A stretch of 64,000 nt of DNA from Ignavibacteria bacterium (GCA_016707005.1 JADJIQ010000005.1:124001-188000); one strand, 5' to 3'; positions 1 to 9,189 are shown, numbered from the stretch's first letter. Notes: generated by a model not told the origin, from the letters alone. Program-made: numbers and translations.

Positions 1-1
1 C

Positions 2-30
2 CGTACCCGGCACCCTTGGTGCCGGGTACG
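2..30. repeat. Perfect 29-bp palindrome, copy 1 of a five-copy family
   Basis: Two 13-base arms flank a CTT loop. The core CCGGCACC/GGTGCCGG is shared with copies at 50-78, 47424-47454, 48112-48142 and 52017-52047. This copy has arm ends CGTAC/GTACG, while the others have CGCGC/GCGCG or CGTGC/GCACG, so arm changes are compensated on the other side. No T-tract follows, so it is not a standard intrinsic terminator. Confidence 0.85.
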
Positions 31-49
31 TTTCACGGAACGGTTTACC

Positions 50-78
50 CGCGCCCGGCACCCTTGGTGCCGGGCGCG
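50..78. repeat. Perfect 29-bp palindrome, copy 2
   Basis: It has the same architecture as copy 1 and lies 20 bases after it, in the same orientation (loop CTT). The arms read CGCGCCCGGCACC and its exact complement. It sits directly upstream of the first gene of the window, so it could lie in that gene's leader. Confidence 0.85.
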
Positions 79-101
79 GTACGGTATTGGTATTTTGCGC
101 G

Positions 102-1658
102 ATGCTCCGCGCACTCCTCCTCCTCGCCCTCGGGATCTCCATCCCGTCGCTTTGCGTTCTCGCCGGAGATACAACGGAACATCGCCTCATCGGCAATGCG
201 GCCTTCATTGATGCGCTTACGACGAACGAGCAGGTCCGCACGCTCCTCTCCGACAACGACATCACGGAGATCGTTGGGATCGTTGACGGAGCAGGCGGCC
301 CGGATATCCTCCTCACCTATGGCGATGTCTCGCAGATCCTCTCAACTCCCAACACCGATGCACTGACGCTTCTCAAGTCCCTACAATCGGCCGTCCTCAG
401 TCAACAACGAGGCGCAAGGATCTACCTCAACAGCAAAACACTCAACCTTCTTCGATCCCCTGCCGCGCTCTCACACGCAACGGAACTTCATCACCGCGTT
501 ACACCAGGTGCCTCGTATGCATCGCAACTGCATGCTATCACGCCTGCTCTTGCTCGACAGTTCCTACCCACGCTCAGGGATCGGTCGGAACAACAGTTCA
601 CGTTCACAGCGAATTCCGATACGCTCGATTGGACTCTCCCCGACTCTCTGGATAGGGGGCTCACGGCTCCTGCTATGTATGCACTCTTCCATGCACGTGC
701 TCGCGCACTCCTCCTACATGGCATGAGCCTCGGCAAACGATCCCAACGGTCGCAGTTCGTCAAACTTGCCATGATCACTTCGGCCATCGCCGATCACTTC
801 CTTATTGATCTCTTTGCCAGCGATCACCATATTGCTGACTGTCACCACGCACCGGAAAGCTCTCTTCATTCACCTGTAACGAACTCTTCTCTTGAACAAC
901 AAGGATGCGAAGAGTTCTATCGTACTATTGGAATTGCGTTCCGCTTTGCCCACGACCCGACCATGGAGTTCCTCTACGGCGATGGTTGGTTCGATCCGGC
1001 TCAGATCTCACGCGCCCAAACAGCGATCGCTACATCTGTAGACGATGTTGCTGCAACGGTGGTCCCGTATCACGACTATGTAGATGACGTGCTTCGCGTG
1101 TTCACAGACAAACCGCCATTCCCCGATCCATACGGTCGCGCATTTCTCTACACCCCGGAACCACTCATTGACGAACGGTACGAGAATGCCCGTGTTCTTG
1201 CCCGGTCCGTACGCGGTCCGTTCTTTGAGCTGAGCGCACATGCTCTCACAGTTGGACGCACGGTTGGCTATACGATCGATGCCTCGGCAGGCATCATCTA
1301 CAATCTCTCATCATTCGGACTTCCTCGCTCCCGTTCAGCAGGCTATGAGACAGTAACGGCCTTTGTACCAAGCGTGATGGCAACGTATGGTTTTGCACGC
1401 GATAAGTGGTTTGCACTTCTTCGCGCAGGGTTTGGCGTGCAGCTGTTCGACGCGTTGAAGATCGGACTCTCTGCTGGCCCGTCCGTCAGCGCCGTAACAG
1501 TATCGGGCGGCGGTCTTCCAATACCCGTCTTCATTGATGCCAATTTCCTCTCCAAACCGCTATCATATCACGTTGGCTTGGAGTTCTTACTCTCTGTTGC
1601 CGTAACACAGAACGCCCCGTATGACCTGCGACTCGGCGCAGCATTCGTGTTCTATTAA
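102..1658 (+). CDS. Secreted protein with metal-enzyme-like helical part and barrel-like C-terminus
   Basis: The ATG at 102 gives a clean signal peptide (MLRALLLLALG, then a polar AGD site); the TTG at 87 only adds five residues. The middle contains a His/Asp-rich helix, AIADHFLIDLFASDHH, that resembles the helical zinc-binding core of phospholipase C/S1-P1 nuclease relatives. That comparison is by eye and weak. The last 150 residues alternate small and aromatic residues and end in FVFY, as in an outer-membrane barrel with a terminal aromatic. A periplasmic or outer-membrane location is likely. The function is unknown. The copper-linked regulator starts 24 bases downstream on the same strand, so the two may be co-transcribed. 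Confidence 0.7.
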   Translation: MLRALLLLALGISIPSLCVLAGDTTEHRLIGNAAFIDALTTNEQVRTLLSDNDITEIVGIVDGAGGPDILLTYGDVSQILSTPNTDALTLLKSLQSAVLSQQRGARIYLNSKTLNLLRSPAALSHATELHHRVTPGASYASQLHAITPALARQFLPTLRDRSEQQFTFTANSDTLDWTLPDSLDRGLTAPAMYALFHARARALLLHGMSLGKRSQRSQFVKLAMITSAIADHFLIDLFASDHHIADCHHAPESSLHSPVTNSSLEQQGCEEFYRTIGIAFRFAHDPTMEFLYGDGWFDPAQISRAQTAIATSVDDVAATVVPYHDYVDDVLRVFTDKPPFPDPYGRAFLYTPEPLIDERYENARVLARSVRGPFFELSAHALTVGRTVGYTIDASAGIIYNLSSFGLPRSRSAGYETVTAFVPSVMATYGFARDKWFALLRAGFGVQLFDALKIGLSAGPSVSAVTVSGGGLPIPVFIDANFLSKPLSYHVGLEFLLSVAVTQNAPYDLRLGAAFVFY

Positions 1659-1682
1659 AAGGGGCTTTCATATGTTCACACC

Positions 1683-2255
1683 ATGATCACTAACCTTCGT
1701 ATCAAGAATATGGTGTGTTCTCGCTGCAAACGCGTGATCACTGAAGACCTCACGTCGCTCGGCATTCGTGTGGTGGATGTTCGCATCGGTGAAGCCGTTG
1801 TTGAGCACGATAGTTCTCTTCCGCTCGATCGCATCAGAGAGATGCTCATCAAGGATGGATTCGATCTTGTTGAGGACCGTACTACCGCCTTGGTGGAACG
1901 CGTGAAGGAGCTCATCATCGATCTTGTGCAAGGTGACAGACTGTCCGCCATGCATCTCAAACTCAGTGAATACATCGAACAGGCCACACAACGAGACTAT
2001 CGATACATCAGCACGGTGTTCTCACAAACAGCTGGATGTACGATCGAGAAGTATCTCATTGCACAGAAGATCGAGCGCATTAAGGAACTCCTCGTCTACG
2101 ATGAGATGTCACTCACGGATATCGCCTTCACACTTGGCTATAGCAGTGTTGCCTATCTCTCCAATCAATTCAAACAAGAGACCGGCCTGCCCCCTACCAC
2201 CTTCAAGAAAGAGGCAGTGCAGGCACGAAAAGGTATAGAGACCATTGGTTCGTGA
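1683..2255 (+). CDS. HMA-domain/AraC-type transcriptional regulator, probable copper sensor
   Basis: This 190-residue protein joins two parts. Residues about 1-65 look like a heavy-metal-associated domain with the metal motif MVCSRC (MxCxxC). Residues about 105-180 form an AraC-type double helix-turn-helix, with the typical segments MSLTDIAFTLGYSSVAYLSNQFK and GLPPTTFKK. This combination is known next to copper ATPases in Bacteroidota, and copA follows 96 bases downstream. I infer that it binds Cu(I) through the CxxC pair and controls the copA-cupredoxin-outer membrane protein cassette. The start at 1683 is the only ATG in frame; an ATG at 1672 is in another frame. A weak purine-rich stretch, AAGGGGC, lies upstream. 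Confidence 0.85.
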   Translation: MITNLRIKNMVCSRCKRVITEDLTSLGIRVVDVRIGEAVVEHDSSLPLDRIREMLIKDGFDLVEDRTTALVERVKELIIDLVQGDRLSAMHLKLSEYIEQATQRDYRYISTVFSQTAGCTIEKYLIAQKIERIKELLVYDEMSLTDIAFTLGYSSVAYLSNQFKQETGLPPTTFKKEAVQARKGIETIGS

Positions 2256-2351
2256 TCGAACCTGAAAATCTTACAAGTGCGGTGTGGTGTACCGTAACAT
2301 AGAGGGTATTGCAAGGGGCTAGGTTGCATCCGTAATCAACGGAGCAATTTT

Positions 2352-4616
2352 ATGCCTACATCATCATCGCCAACCGGGCAACAAAAAGTCAGCATGACGA
2401 TCACAGGAATGACCTGTGCCTCATGCGCTGTGAACGTCGAAGAAGCACTGCGCAGACTCGACGGAGTGACAGACGTTTCCGTCAACCCGGTCTCTGATAA
2501 AGCCCACGTCACCACACAGGGCCCAATAGCGCCCGAACTCCTCACACAGGCCGTGAAGAAGGCCGGATATCGTGCGCAGATCGATGGATCAGGTGGGTCG
2601 AACGGATCCACAGATTTCAAACTTCTGGCTCACCAAGATCTCGTTAAGAGATTCTGGATCGTACTGCCATTCAGCGTGGTAACGATGATCCTGGGAATGA
2701 CGATGTTCTTCCCAACGGTTCAGGAAACAGTGTCCGAACAAACCCTGAATTGGGTCCAACTCCTTCTGACAATCCCGGTTCTTTGGATAGCCGGACGTGA
2801 ATACGCAGTGGCTGCGTGGAATGCGGGACTGCATCGCACTGCAACGATGGACACGCTAGTGACGATCGGCACGGGCACAGCATTTGTCTACAGCGCTGTA
2901 GCCACCATTGCGCCACAGCTGTTTCATGACGCAGGACAACATCCGCACGTCTATTTCGACACAACGGCCACGATCCTTACGCTGATAACACTCGGCAAGG
3001 TTCTCGAAGGACGTGCGAAACTTCAGACCTCAGAGGCCATGGCCAGACTCATGGTCCTTCAACCGTCAACAGCTCGCGTTGTACGAACCGGCCTGGAGAT
3101 AGATCTTCCTATCGACGATGTTGAAGTCGGAGACACGATCATCATCCGCCCGGGCGAACGTATCCCGATAGATGCGCGTGTTCTGTCCGGCTCCACGTCT
3201 GTGGATGAATCAATGGTCACTGGTGAAAGCATTCCCGTGACAAAAACCGCCGGAGCTGTGCTCATTGGAGGTACGATCAATAGAACAGGGATCGTCCGGG
3301 CTACTGTGATGCGTGTTGGAGCTGATACAACGCTGCGACAGATCATGCAGCTTGTGGAACAGGCACAAAGCAGCAAGGCACCGATCCAGAGGCTTGCCGA
3401 TCTGATCAGCTCGTGGTTCGTGCCGGCCGTACTCATCATCGCCGTTGCAACGTTTGTAGCGTGGTTCAATGTGTTGCCGATCGACACGCGCCTAGCTGGC
3501 GCTCTGATCAATCTCGTTTCCGTTCTCATCATTGCTTGTCCATGCGCTCTTGGCCTTGCAACACCTACAGCCATCATGGTTGGGACAGGAAAGGGAACGG
3601 AATCCGGCCTCGTGATTCGCAATGCCGAGGCACTTGAAACAGCTCATCGCGTGACAATGGTGGTTCTTGACAAGACTGGTACGATCACCATTGGCAGACC
3701 GACTGTTACCGACTCGTTGATCCATGAGGAACTCGATGCCCTACATCTCATGTCGGCCATCCATTCCATCGAATCAAAAAGCGAGCACCCCCTTGCTGAT
3801 GCACTTGCCTCCCACACCAGATCACGTGGTGCTACCCTGACTGACGTCTCAGACATCACCGTGGAGCCTGGTTTCGGGATCCGTGCAGTTGTACATGATC
3901 ATACAATGTTGATCGGGAATGAAGATCTCCTCAACGCTCACAATATCGTTCGGCAACCGTCTTTTTCCGCTACAGAGGGATCGTGGCAACGGTCAGCTCA
4001 GACCGTGTTGTTTGTTGCTCAGGACGGCGAACATGTTGCCTCATTTGCAGTATCCGATACTGTTCGACCCACATCTGCTGTAGCCATCGCCTCACTGCAG
4101 AACATGGGGCTCCGTGTTGCATTGCTTACCGGCGATGCACGCTCTACAGCTGCTGCTATTGCTGAATCCGTGGGGATCGACGAGGTCTATGCTGAAGTAA
4201 AACCTAGTGACAAGATCGACCTGGTCAAACGGTTCCAGTCTGAAGGTGAGTCTGTTGCAATGGTGGGAGATGGCATCAATGATGCTCCTGCGTTGGCTCA
4301 GGCAGACGTCGGGATCGCTATCGGCACCGGAACGGACGTAGCGAAAGAAGCGGCGGACATCACGCTGATGAACAGTGATCTGCGAAATGTGCCACATGCC
4401 CTTCAGCTTTCACGCGCCACGATGCGGAACATCAAGCAGAATCTCTTCTTTGCCTTCATCTACAATGTTGTTGGGATACCATTGGCGGCCGGACTCTTCG
4501 TTCCAAGCCTTGGCATCGCCCTAGATCCGGCCATTGCTGCTGCGGCTATGGGCCTCAGCTCAGTGAGCGTACTTACAAATGCACTTCGTCTTCGTTCATT
4601 TTCATTCAAAGGGTAG
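2352..4616 (+). CDS. copA: Copper-exporting P1B-type ATPase CopA
   Basis: At 754 residues this is a complete Cu(I) exporter of the inner membrane. One N-terminal HMA domain carries the metal site TCASC (Cys22 and Cys25). The actuator motif VTGES, the membrane metal site ACPCALG, the phosphorylation motif DKTGTIT, the nucleotide-binding SEHPLAD and the hinge GDGINDAPAL are all present. The last two membrane segments contain the YN pair (FIYNVVGIP) and the MxxSS motif (MGLSS), which together with CPC define Cu(I) specificity in the P1B-1 subgroup. The cupredoxin gene starts four bases after its stop. Upstream bases 2256-2351 hold no gene and probably the cassette promoter, but I could not define its boxes. 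Confidence 0.96.
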   Translation: MPTSSSPTGQQKVSMTITGMTCASCAVNVEEALRRLDGVTDVSVNPVSDKAHVTTQGPIAPELLTQAVKKAGYRAQIDGSGGSNGSTDFKLLAHQDLVKRFWIVLPFSVVTMILGMTMFFPTVQETVSEQTLNWVQLLLTIPVLWIAGREYAVAAWNAGLHRTATMDTLVTIGTGTAFVYSAVATIAPQLFHDAGQHPHVYFDTTATILTLITLGKVLEGRAKLQTSEAMARLMVLQPSTARVVRTGLEIDLPIDDVEVGDTIIIRPGERIPIDARVLSGSTSVDESMVTGESIPVTKTAGAVLIGGTINRTGIVRATVMRVGADTTLRQIMQLVEQAQSSKAPIQRLADLISSWFVPAVLIIAVATFVAWFNVLPIDTRLAGALINLVSVLIIACPCALGLATPTAIMVGTGKGTESGLVIRNAEALETAHRVTMVVLDKTGTITIGRPTVTDSLIHEELDALHLMSAIHSIESKSEHPLADALASHTRSRGATLTDVSDITVEPGFGIRAVVHDHTMLIGNEDLLNAHNIVRQPSFSATEGSWQRSAQTVLFVAQDGEHVASFAVSDTVRPTSAVAIASLQNMGLRVALLTGDARSTAAAIAESVGIDEVYAEVKPSDKIDLVKRFQSEGESVAMVGDGINDAPALAQADVGIAIGTGTDVAKEAADITLMNSDLRNVPHALQLSRATMRNIKQNLFFAFIYNVVGIPLAAGLFVPSLGIALDPAIAAAAMGLSSVSVLTNALRLRSFSFKG

Positions 4617-4620
4617 ACTC

Positions 4621-5010
4621 ATGGACACAACACAATGGATCGTCTCCGGTGCGGGACTCGCACTCATTCTGGGGATCGCATTCTTCTTTTTCACTTCATC
4701 GAAAGGAGTCGCTATGTCGGCTACTACAGCAAACGGTATCCAAACTCAACACATTGTTGTAAAGGGTGGATACAGTCCGTCAAAGATCAACGTTCATTCG
4801 GGAGAACCCGTACGCCTCGTCTTCGAGCGCCACGAGACCTCTCCATGCAGTGAAGAACTTCTCATCCCGGCGTTCGGTATCAAGCGTGATCTCGCGCCGC
4901 ATGCAAAGACAACCGTGGAATTCACTCCAACAAAGCCCGGAACATATGAGTTTACGTGCGGTATGAACATGCTACGCGGATCCATCACTGTTGAAGCTGC
5001 ACACCAATGA
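4621..5010 (+). CDS. Membrane-anchored cupredoxin-like copper protein
   Basis: A 129-residue protein starts four bases after the copA stop. An N-terminal hydrophobic segment (residues about 8-25) anchors it to the membrane or acts as a signal. The rest is a small cupredoxin-type beta sandwich with candidate copper ligands: His and Cys in RHETSPCSEE, and the terminal FTCGMNM cluster. Cupredoxin-1 proteins ending in CGMNM commonly accompany CopA-like ATPases, so a role in periplasmic copper handling is the likely function. An in-frame upstream extension to 4579 would overlap copA and is unlikely. The gene overlaps the next one by four bases (ATGA), which indicates translational coupling. Confidence 0.85.
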   Translation: MDTTQWIVSGAGLALILGIAFFFFTSSKGVAMSATTANGIQTQHIVVKGGYSPSKINVHSGEPVRLVFERHETSPCSEELLIPAFGIKRDLAPHAKTTVEFTPTKPGTYEFTCGMNMLRGSITVEAAHQ

Positions 5011-6338
5011 AAACGTTCATCATCATCACAATCGCGCTCCTCCTTGCCACTAGGCTAGGGTATGGACAGGAGCATGCACATCACGATCATCAACAGCACG
5101 ATTCTACAGCTCCAACTTCAGCCATCGATCCATCAACAATGATGACCGCCTCAACGTCACTCTCGTTACCGATGACGCGGAATGGTTCGGGAACCGGTTG
5201 GCAGCCGGATGATTCTCCGATGTATGCCATTATGAACCATGATCTTGGTGGTTGGCAATTGATGTTGCATGGATCACTCTTCCTTCGTCAGACATGGGTG
5301 AACATCAACAACAGCGATAAGCGCTCCGACTCGAAATTCGATGCACCAAACTACGTGATGGCCATGGCTCAACGTCGTATCGGAGAGAATGGACTTCTTA
5401 GTCTTCAAGCAATGATCTCGCTGGACCCTCTCACGGTAGGGGGCGCAGGGTATCCATTGCTATTCCAGACCGGAGAATCGTGGGAAGGCAAGCCCCTTGT
5501 GGATCACCAACACCCGCACGATCTGTTTGCTTCTCTGGCGGTGGCCTACACCCAGCGTTTGAACGATGATGTTGACGTTACTGCCTACCTCGGCTATCCG
5601 GGCGAACCGGCTCTGGGACCAACGGCTTTTATGCACCGTGCTTCAAGCATCTCCAATCCCGACGCTCCTCTAGGACATCACTGGCTGGATGCAACACACA
5701 TTGTATTCGGTGTTGGAACGATGGGAGTACGCGTTGGACAGTTCAAGGCCGAAGGTTCGATCTTCACGGGTAAGGAGCCTGATGAGAACCGATACAACTT
5801 CGATGCACCGTTGTTCGATTCGTATTCATGGCGACTCTCGTGGGCGCCAAGCAGGTATATCACAGCACAGATCTCGCAGGGATATCTGAACGAACCCGAG
5901 TTTGGATCCACGACCGATGTGGTTCGAACAACCGCATCGATGCAATTTTCAGCCGGAGATACAGATGCTTGGTGGTCAGGAATGGTAGCCGGTGGCCACA
6001 ATGATGCCGGGCATGGTCACGAGGAATTCGCAGTACTTGCAGAAGCCGCAGTTGACCTCTCCGGAACAGTACCCTACGTCCGTGCTGAATGGGTCCAGAA
6101 GTCTCGCGAGGAACTAGGATTCGACGAGGAAGGGGCTCACGGAGCGATCGAGGACATCACCTCGGTGACACTTGGGATCTCCCGCAGACTCACCACTATC
6201 GCGTTGATCGACGTAAGTATTGGCGCCCAAGCAACGGCGAACTTCTTTGCCGCGTCACTGCAAGGTGCCTATGGGACCACACCGATCTCTGCCCAGATCT
6301 ATCTGCGGCTCACACCAACATTGTTCGGTATGATGTGA
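5007..6338 (+). CDS. Copper-cassette-associated outer-membrane protein
   Basis: The 443-residue product starts with a signal peptide ending in GYGQ, followed by a His-rich stretch (EHAHHDHQQHD) that could bind metal at the mature N-terminus. The body is rich in aromatic and small residues in alternating strands and contains conserved-looking blocks such as MNHDLGGWQLMLHG and VDHQHPHDLFASL, consistent with an outer-membrane barrel. Proteins of this type are found beside copper ATPases in several phyla without a settled function. The ATGA overlap with the cupredoxin gene places it in the copper operon. A hairpin at 6351-6372 may end the transcript. Confidence 0.8.
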   Translation: MKTFIIITIALLLATRLGYGQEHAHHDHQQHDSTAPTSAIDPSTMMTASTSLSLPMTRNGSGTGWQPDDSPMYAIMNHDLGGWQLMLHGSLFLRQTWVNINNSDKRSDSKFDAPNYVMAMAQRRIGENGLLSLQAMISLDPLTVGGAGYPLLFQTGESWEGKPLVDHQHPHDLFASLAVAYTQRLNDDVDVTAYLGYPGEPALGPTAFMHRASSISNPDAPLGHHWLDATHIVFGVGTMGVRVGQFKAEGSIFTGKEPDENRYNFDAPLFDSYSWRLSWAPSRYITAQISQGYLNEPEFGSTTDVVRTTASMQFSAGDTDAWWSGMVAGGHNDAGHGHEEFAVLAEAAVDLSGTVPYVRAEWVQKSREELGFDEEGAHGAIEDITSVTLGISRRLTTIALIDVSIGAQATANFFAASLQGAYGTTPISAQIYLRLTPTLFGMM

Positions 6339-6350
6339 TACGACATTGAA

Positions 6351-6372
6351 GCGCGACGGGACGCCGTCGCGC
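6351..6372. terminator. Hairpin after the copper operon
   Basis: A nine-base perfect stem, GCGCGACGG paired with CCGTCGCGC, encloses a short loop 13 bases after the stop at 6338. It also lies just past the end of the convergent remnant gene at 6380-6884. The following bases, TCTCGTGT, are only weakly T-rich, so termination is plausible rather than certain. It could serve both strands. Confidence 0.55.
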
Positions 6373-6379
6373 TCTCGTG

Positions 6380-6884
6380 TCAATACGGGCCGAACTTCAT
6401 CGTTGCCACACCAAACAACCCCGATACGGTCGAATTGTCATAGGTCTTGTTTCCTACCACGTTAGAATGTTCACTTCAACATTCACAGCGGGCTCAAACA
6501 CAAAACAGCTCGTGCTGTAGAGGGTGATGCGATCAGAGACTCCAGCTCTAGTCCGCCATATCCGAATGAGATGCCGGTATCGGCCGGACTGCTCTGGTTA
6601 TGATGCATCATGTCCGTGTATCCGTATCCGCCGCCACCGATCACGAACGTGCGGTTGATCACCCAGCCGCCTCTGCCGCCAAAGAGCACTGCGGTCTCAC
6701 CATCCATAGCACCGACCTTTACGACAAGAGCACCGAATCCACCATTATGGATCTCACCGGCGGGGATCAGTGTCTGAACGGGATCTACAGGCTTGGTAGT
6801 GTCCTGCGCTGCCAAACTGGCATTGCTCTGTAGAGCAAACAATGCCATTACGATAAATGTGAGGATTGATATGGTCCGTGTCAT
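6380..6884 (-). pseudogene. Decayed secreted protein gene (signal peptide, Gly-rich, broken frame)
   Basis: The open frame 6884 to 6483 encodes a signal peptide followed by a glycine-rich segment (VIGGGGYGYTDMMHH) typical of small FCB secreted proteins, and then ends in an implausible tail. Reading on in other frames gives sensible pieces: FEPAVNVEVNIL near 6450, and then a natural-looking end, SGLFGVATMKFGPY, with a stop at 6380-6382. At least two frame changes and probably an internal deletion are needed to join these. It is best read as a decaying gene. Sequencing errors are the alternative. Confidence 0.6.
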
Positions 6885-6951
6885 GATGTACCTCGCAGTT
6901 GTTCAATCATTATCTGTGTGCAATCTAGGGGGAAAGCGGTAGGTTGTTGAA

Positions 6952-8307
6952 ATGAAGGCCTACGTACTCCTCCTCCTCTTCATGGCTATCGGCATTCTCC
7001 CGTGTCGGACCTTGGCACAGCTCGTTGTGCCCGTCTTTTCAGAACCATCTGCCCAGGGGAGATACCATCCCAAACTCACAACGGCACCGGATGGCAGGAT
7101 CGTACTTACGTTCTCAGAGAAAGAAGGAACAAAGGCACGTTACTATGTTGCCGTTTCTGATAATGCCGGACGCACCTTTACTACACCGCGTTCGATCGGA
7201 CTAGCGGAGTTCGGTGCAGCTATTCTGCAACGTCAACCATATGTTGTGCTCGACAAGGACAACATCATGCATGTTGTAGTTGAACAGTCGATCGGCAACA
7301 ACGAACGCGCCCTGCATCACCGGTCATCATCAGACATGGGTGCTACGTGGAGCATGCCCGTGCGGATCTCTGCAGAGCCCCCTGCCCGACCTCAAGACTT
7401 TGCAACGATAGCTGTGGACGATGAAGGGGCTATCTACATCAGCTACATTTCGGTGTTGGCCGATGCGTCGGACGAATACACACACATCTTTCTCGTCCGT
7501 TCCACCGATGGCGGAAAGACGTGGTCGCGAGAGAGGCGAGTTGACGCCTTCCCTGTGGGAGGTTGTTGCGAGTGTTGTATTCAGAACATCATCGTGGATG
7601 CGAAGGGCGATGTTGTGATCGCGTTTCGATCGAACATCATGAACCGACGGGACATCCACATCGTTCGTTCGTCCGACGGCGGGCAGACCTTTTCTGCTGC
7701 GCAGCTGATCCAATCAGAACCATGGTTCATCGAAGGTTGTCCGGGCACAGGTCCATCCATTAGATCCGATTCAACCGGAACTCTTCACATCACCTGGCGC
7801 GATACGCGTGATGTGGCGTTCGCCGGCAGCTGTTACTACGCAGCTGTTCCTCCGAATTCCACTTCAACACCGATCAACGTTCTTCTCAATCCGCCCCTTG
7901 GCACCGATGGCGAATATCCGATCGTAGCAACCGATCCATCCGGCACCTCAGTTGCAATGGTCTACCATTCATTCGACGGGATCTACTACACTGAACGTGA
8001 GATGTTGCCCACGCGGCGCACTCTCTCCACGCAGGGACTCAGTAATCCATGCGTTAGCGTTGTATGGCACGGCAACGGGTTCTTATCGATATGGCAAGAA
8101 CAACGTGAGTCCGGTGCCGATATCGTCTCCTACCGCACGGATGTTGTCTCTTCAGCTGTTGACTCACCGGAATTCGAATCAGTGCAATGTGGTACGATCA
8201 TCTTTTACGATGTGCAAGGCCGCATTGTTACAGAGAATCACCCCAACCACGTGGTGTTCGGCGTCTGCACCTCCACACCACGTCACCTACACAGGTCACC
8301 TAAATAG
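6952..8307 (+). CDS. Secreted BNR/sialidase-fold beta-propeller protein
   Basis: A 451-residue protein with a signal peptide ending near TLAQ. It contains Asp-box (BNR) motifs such as SSDMGATWS, STDGGKTWS and SSDGGQTF, spaced as in six-bladed propellers. A cysteine cluster, GCCECC, lies near residue 203 and is unusual for these folds. Asp-boxes alone do not prove sialidase activity and I do not assign one. The C-terminus starts like a T9SS domain (IIFYDVQGRIV) but breaks off into HLHRSPK, which is encoded by a local repeat (8281-8340). The normal sorting tail may therefore have been lost. It is transcribed away from the decayed gene at 6380-6884. Confidence 0.75.
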   Translation: MKAYVLLLLFMAIGILPCRTLAQLVVPVFSEPSAQGRYHPKLTTAPDGRIVLTFSEKEGTKARYYVAVSDNAGRTFTTPRSIGLAEFGAAILQRQPYVVLDKDNIMHVVVEQSIGNNERALHHRSSSDMGATWSMPVRISAEPPARPQDFATIAVDDEGAIYISYISVLADASDEYTHIFLVRSTDGGKTWSRERRVDAFPVGGCCECCIQNIIVDAKGDVVIAFRSNIMNRRDIHIVRSSDGGQTFSAAQLIQSEPWFIEGCPGTGPSIRSDSTGTLHITWRDTRDVAFAGSCYYAAVPPNSTSTPINVLLNPPLGTDGEYPIVATDPSGTSVAMVYHSFDGIYYTEREMLPTRRTLSTQGLSNPCVSVVWHGNGFLSIWQEQRESGADIVSYRTDVVSSAVDSPEFESVQCGTIIFYDVQGRIVTENHPNHVVFGVCTSTPRHLHRSPK

Positions 8308-8340
8308 GTCACCTAAGCCGGCCACCTACACAGGCTACTG
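8281..8340. repeat. Short direct repeats built on GGTCACCTA
   Basis: Variants of CACCTACACAGG and GGTCACCTAA recur over about 60 bases. They span the last codons of the plus-strand BNR gene (stop TAG 8305-8307) and the stop of the convergent SPFH gene. Stop codons TAA and TAG occur within the repeat words. Confidence 0.6.
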
Positions 8341-9189
8341 GTTCCCCAGTATCAACGGCATCCCATCCTTGTTCCCCACCACAACGATCTTGGCATTCGG
8401 CGAACGTGCGAGTTCGAGTGTTGCTTCGATGCCCTTTTCGCGCAAGATCATATCCGTGAGCGATGCACTGAGGATGCGGTTAGCGCGAGCCTTGCCTTCG
8501 GCATCGATGAGCTGACGTTCGGCTTCTTTCTGCGCCTTGGAGAGTTTGAATTCGTATTCAAGCGATTCTTGCTCTTGCTTGAGTTTGTTTTCGATAGCTG
8601 TCTTCAATGTGCCCGGCAAGGTAATATCACGCACGAGTACTTCATTGAGCTGAACGAATTGCTTATCCAGGATCTTCTTTGTTTCCGTGTAGATCTCGTC
8701 CTGGATCACATCTCGTTTCGAAGAGTAGATCTCTTCCGGTGTGTATCTGCCGATCACACTACGGGTGGCCGAGCGAAGGGCCGGACGCACCACACGGTCG
8801 AGATACTCCTGCCCCTTTTCTTGATGCAACTGTGGGAGTTTGTTGTAAAGGGGCTGGAACCAACCCGATACATCAAGCGAGATCTCAAGTCCATTTGAAG
8901 AAAGCACGGCCATGGTCTCCTTTGCTTCCTGCTGACGCACCTCATAGACGATCATATCATTCCACGGAGCAACGATATGGAAGCCCTCACCATAGGTGTT
9001 CTCTCGATCGATACCGCCGCTGAACGTACGGAATAGAACGCCCGCCTCGCCACCACTGATCGTGACGGACATGTTCAGGACAACGATGAAGAGAAAGAGT
9101 CCAACAAACCCAACAAGGATCCACGTAAGGATCTTCTTTGGATTTGACGGTGGGTTGATGTTCATTTTGAAGTCGCGGATGTCGGCCAT
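8335..9189 (-). CDS. SPFH/prohibitin-family membrane protein
   Basis: The 284-residue protein has one membrane segment near residues 22-42, followed by an SPFH (band 7) domain. Recognisable prohibitin features are the block GEGFHIVAPWNDMIVYEVR, the DVSGWFQP strand and the helical RRVVRPALRS-like stretch (here DRVVRPALRSATRS). A long charged coiled coil (residues about 190-250, KLKQEQESLEYEFKLSKAQKEAE in part) follows. Such proteins form ring-shaped membrane scaffolds that regulate proteases or membrane domains. The ATG at 9189 is preceded by repeat words containing ATGACGTTATGAC rather than a clear ribosome site. Confidence 0.88.
   Translation of the reverse strand: MADIRDFKMNINPPSNPKKILTWILVGFVGLFLFIVVLNMSVTISGGEAGVLFRTFSGGIDRENTYGEGFHIVAPWNDMIVYEVRQQEAKETMAVLSSNGLEISLDVSGWFQPLYNKLPQLHQEKGQEYLDRVVRPALRSATRSVIGRYTPEEIYSSKRDVIQDEIYTETKKILDKQFVQLNEVLVRDITLPGTLKTAIENKLKQEQESLEYEFKLSKAQKEAERQLIDAEGKARANRILSASLTDMILREKGIEATLELARSPNAKIVVVGNKDGMPLILGNQ

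Noticed and set aside
2..78. Intrinsic terminators
   Set aside because: The palindromes have no downstream U-tract, and two of them precede the first gene of the window.
6952..8307. Sialidase enzyme
   Set aside because: Only Asp-box motifs are visible. The arginine triad and Tyr/Glu pair of sialidases could not be located with confidence.
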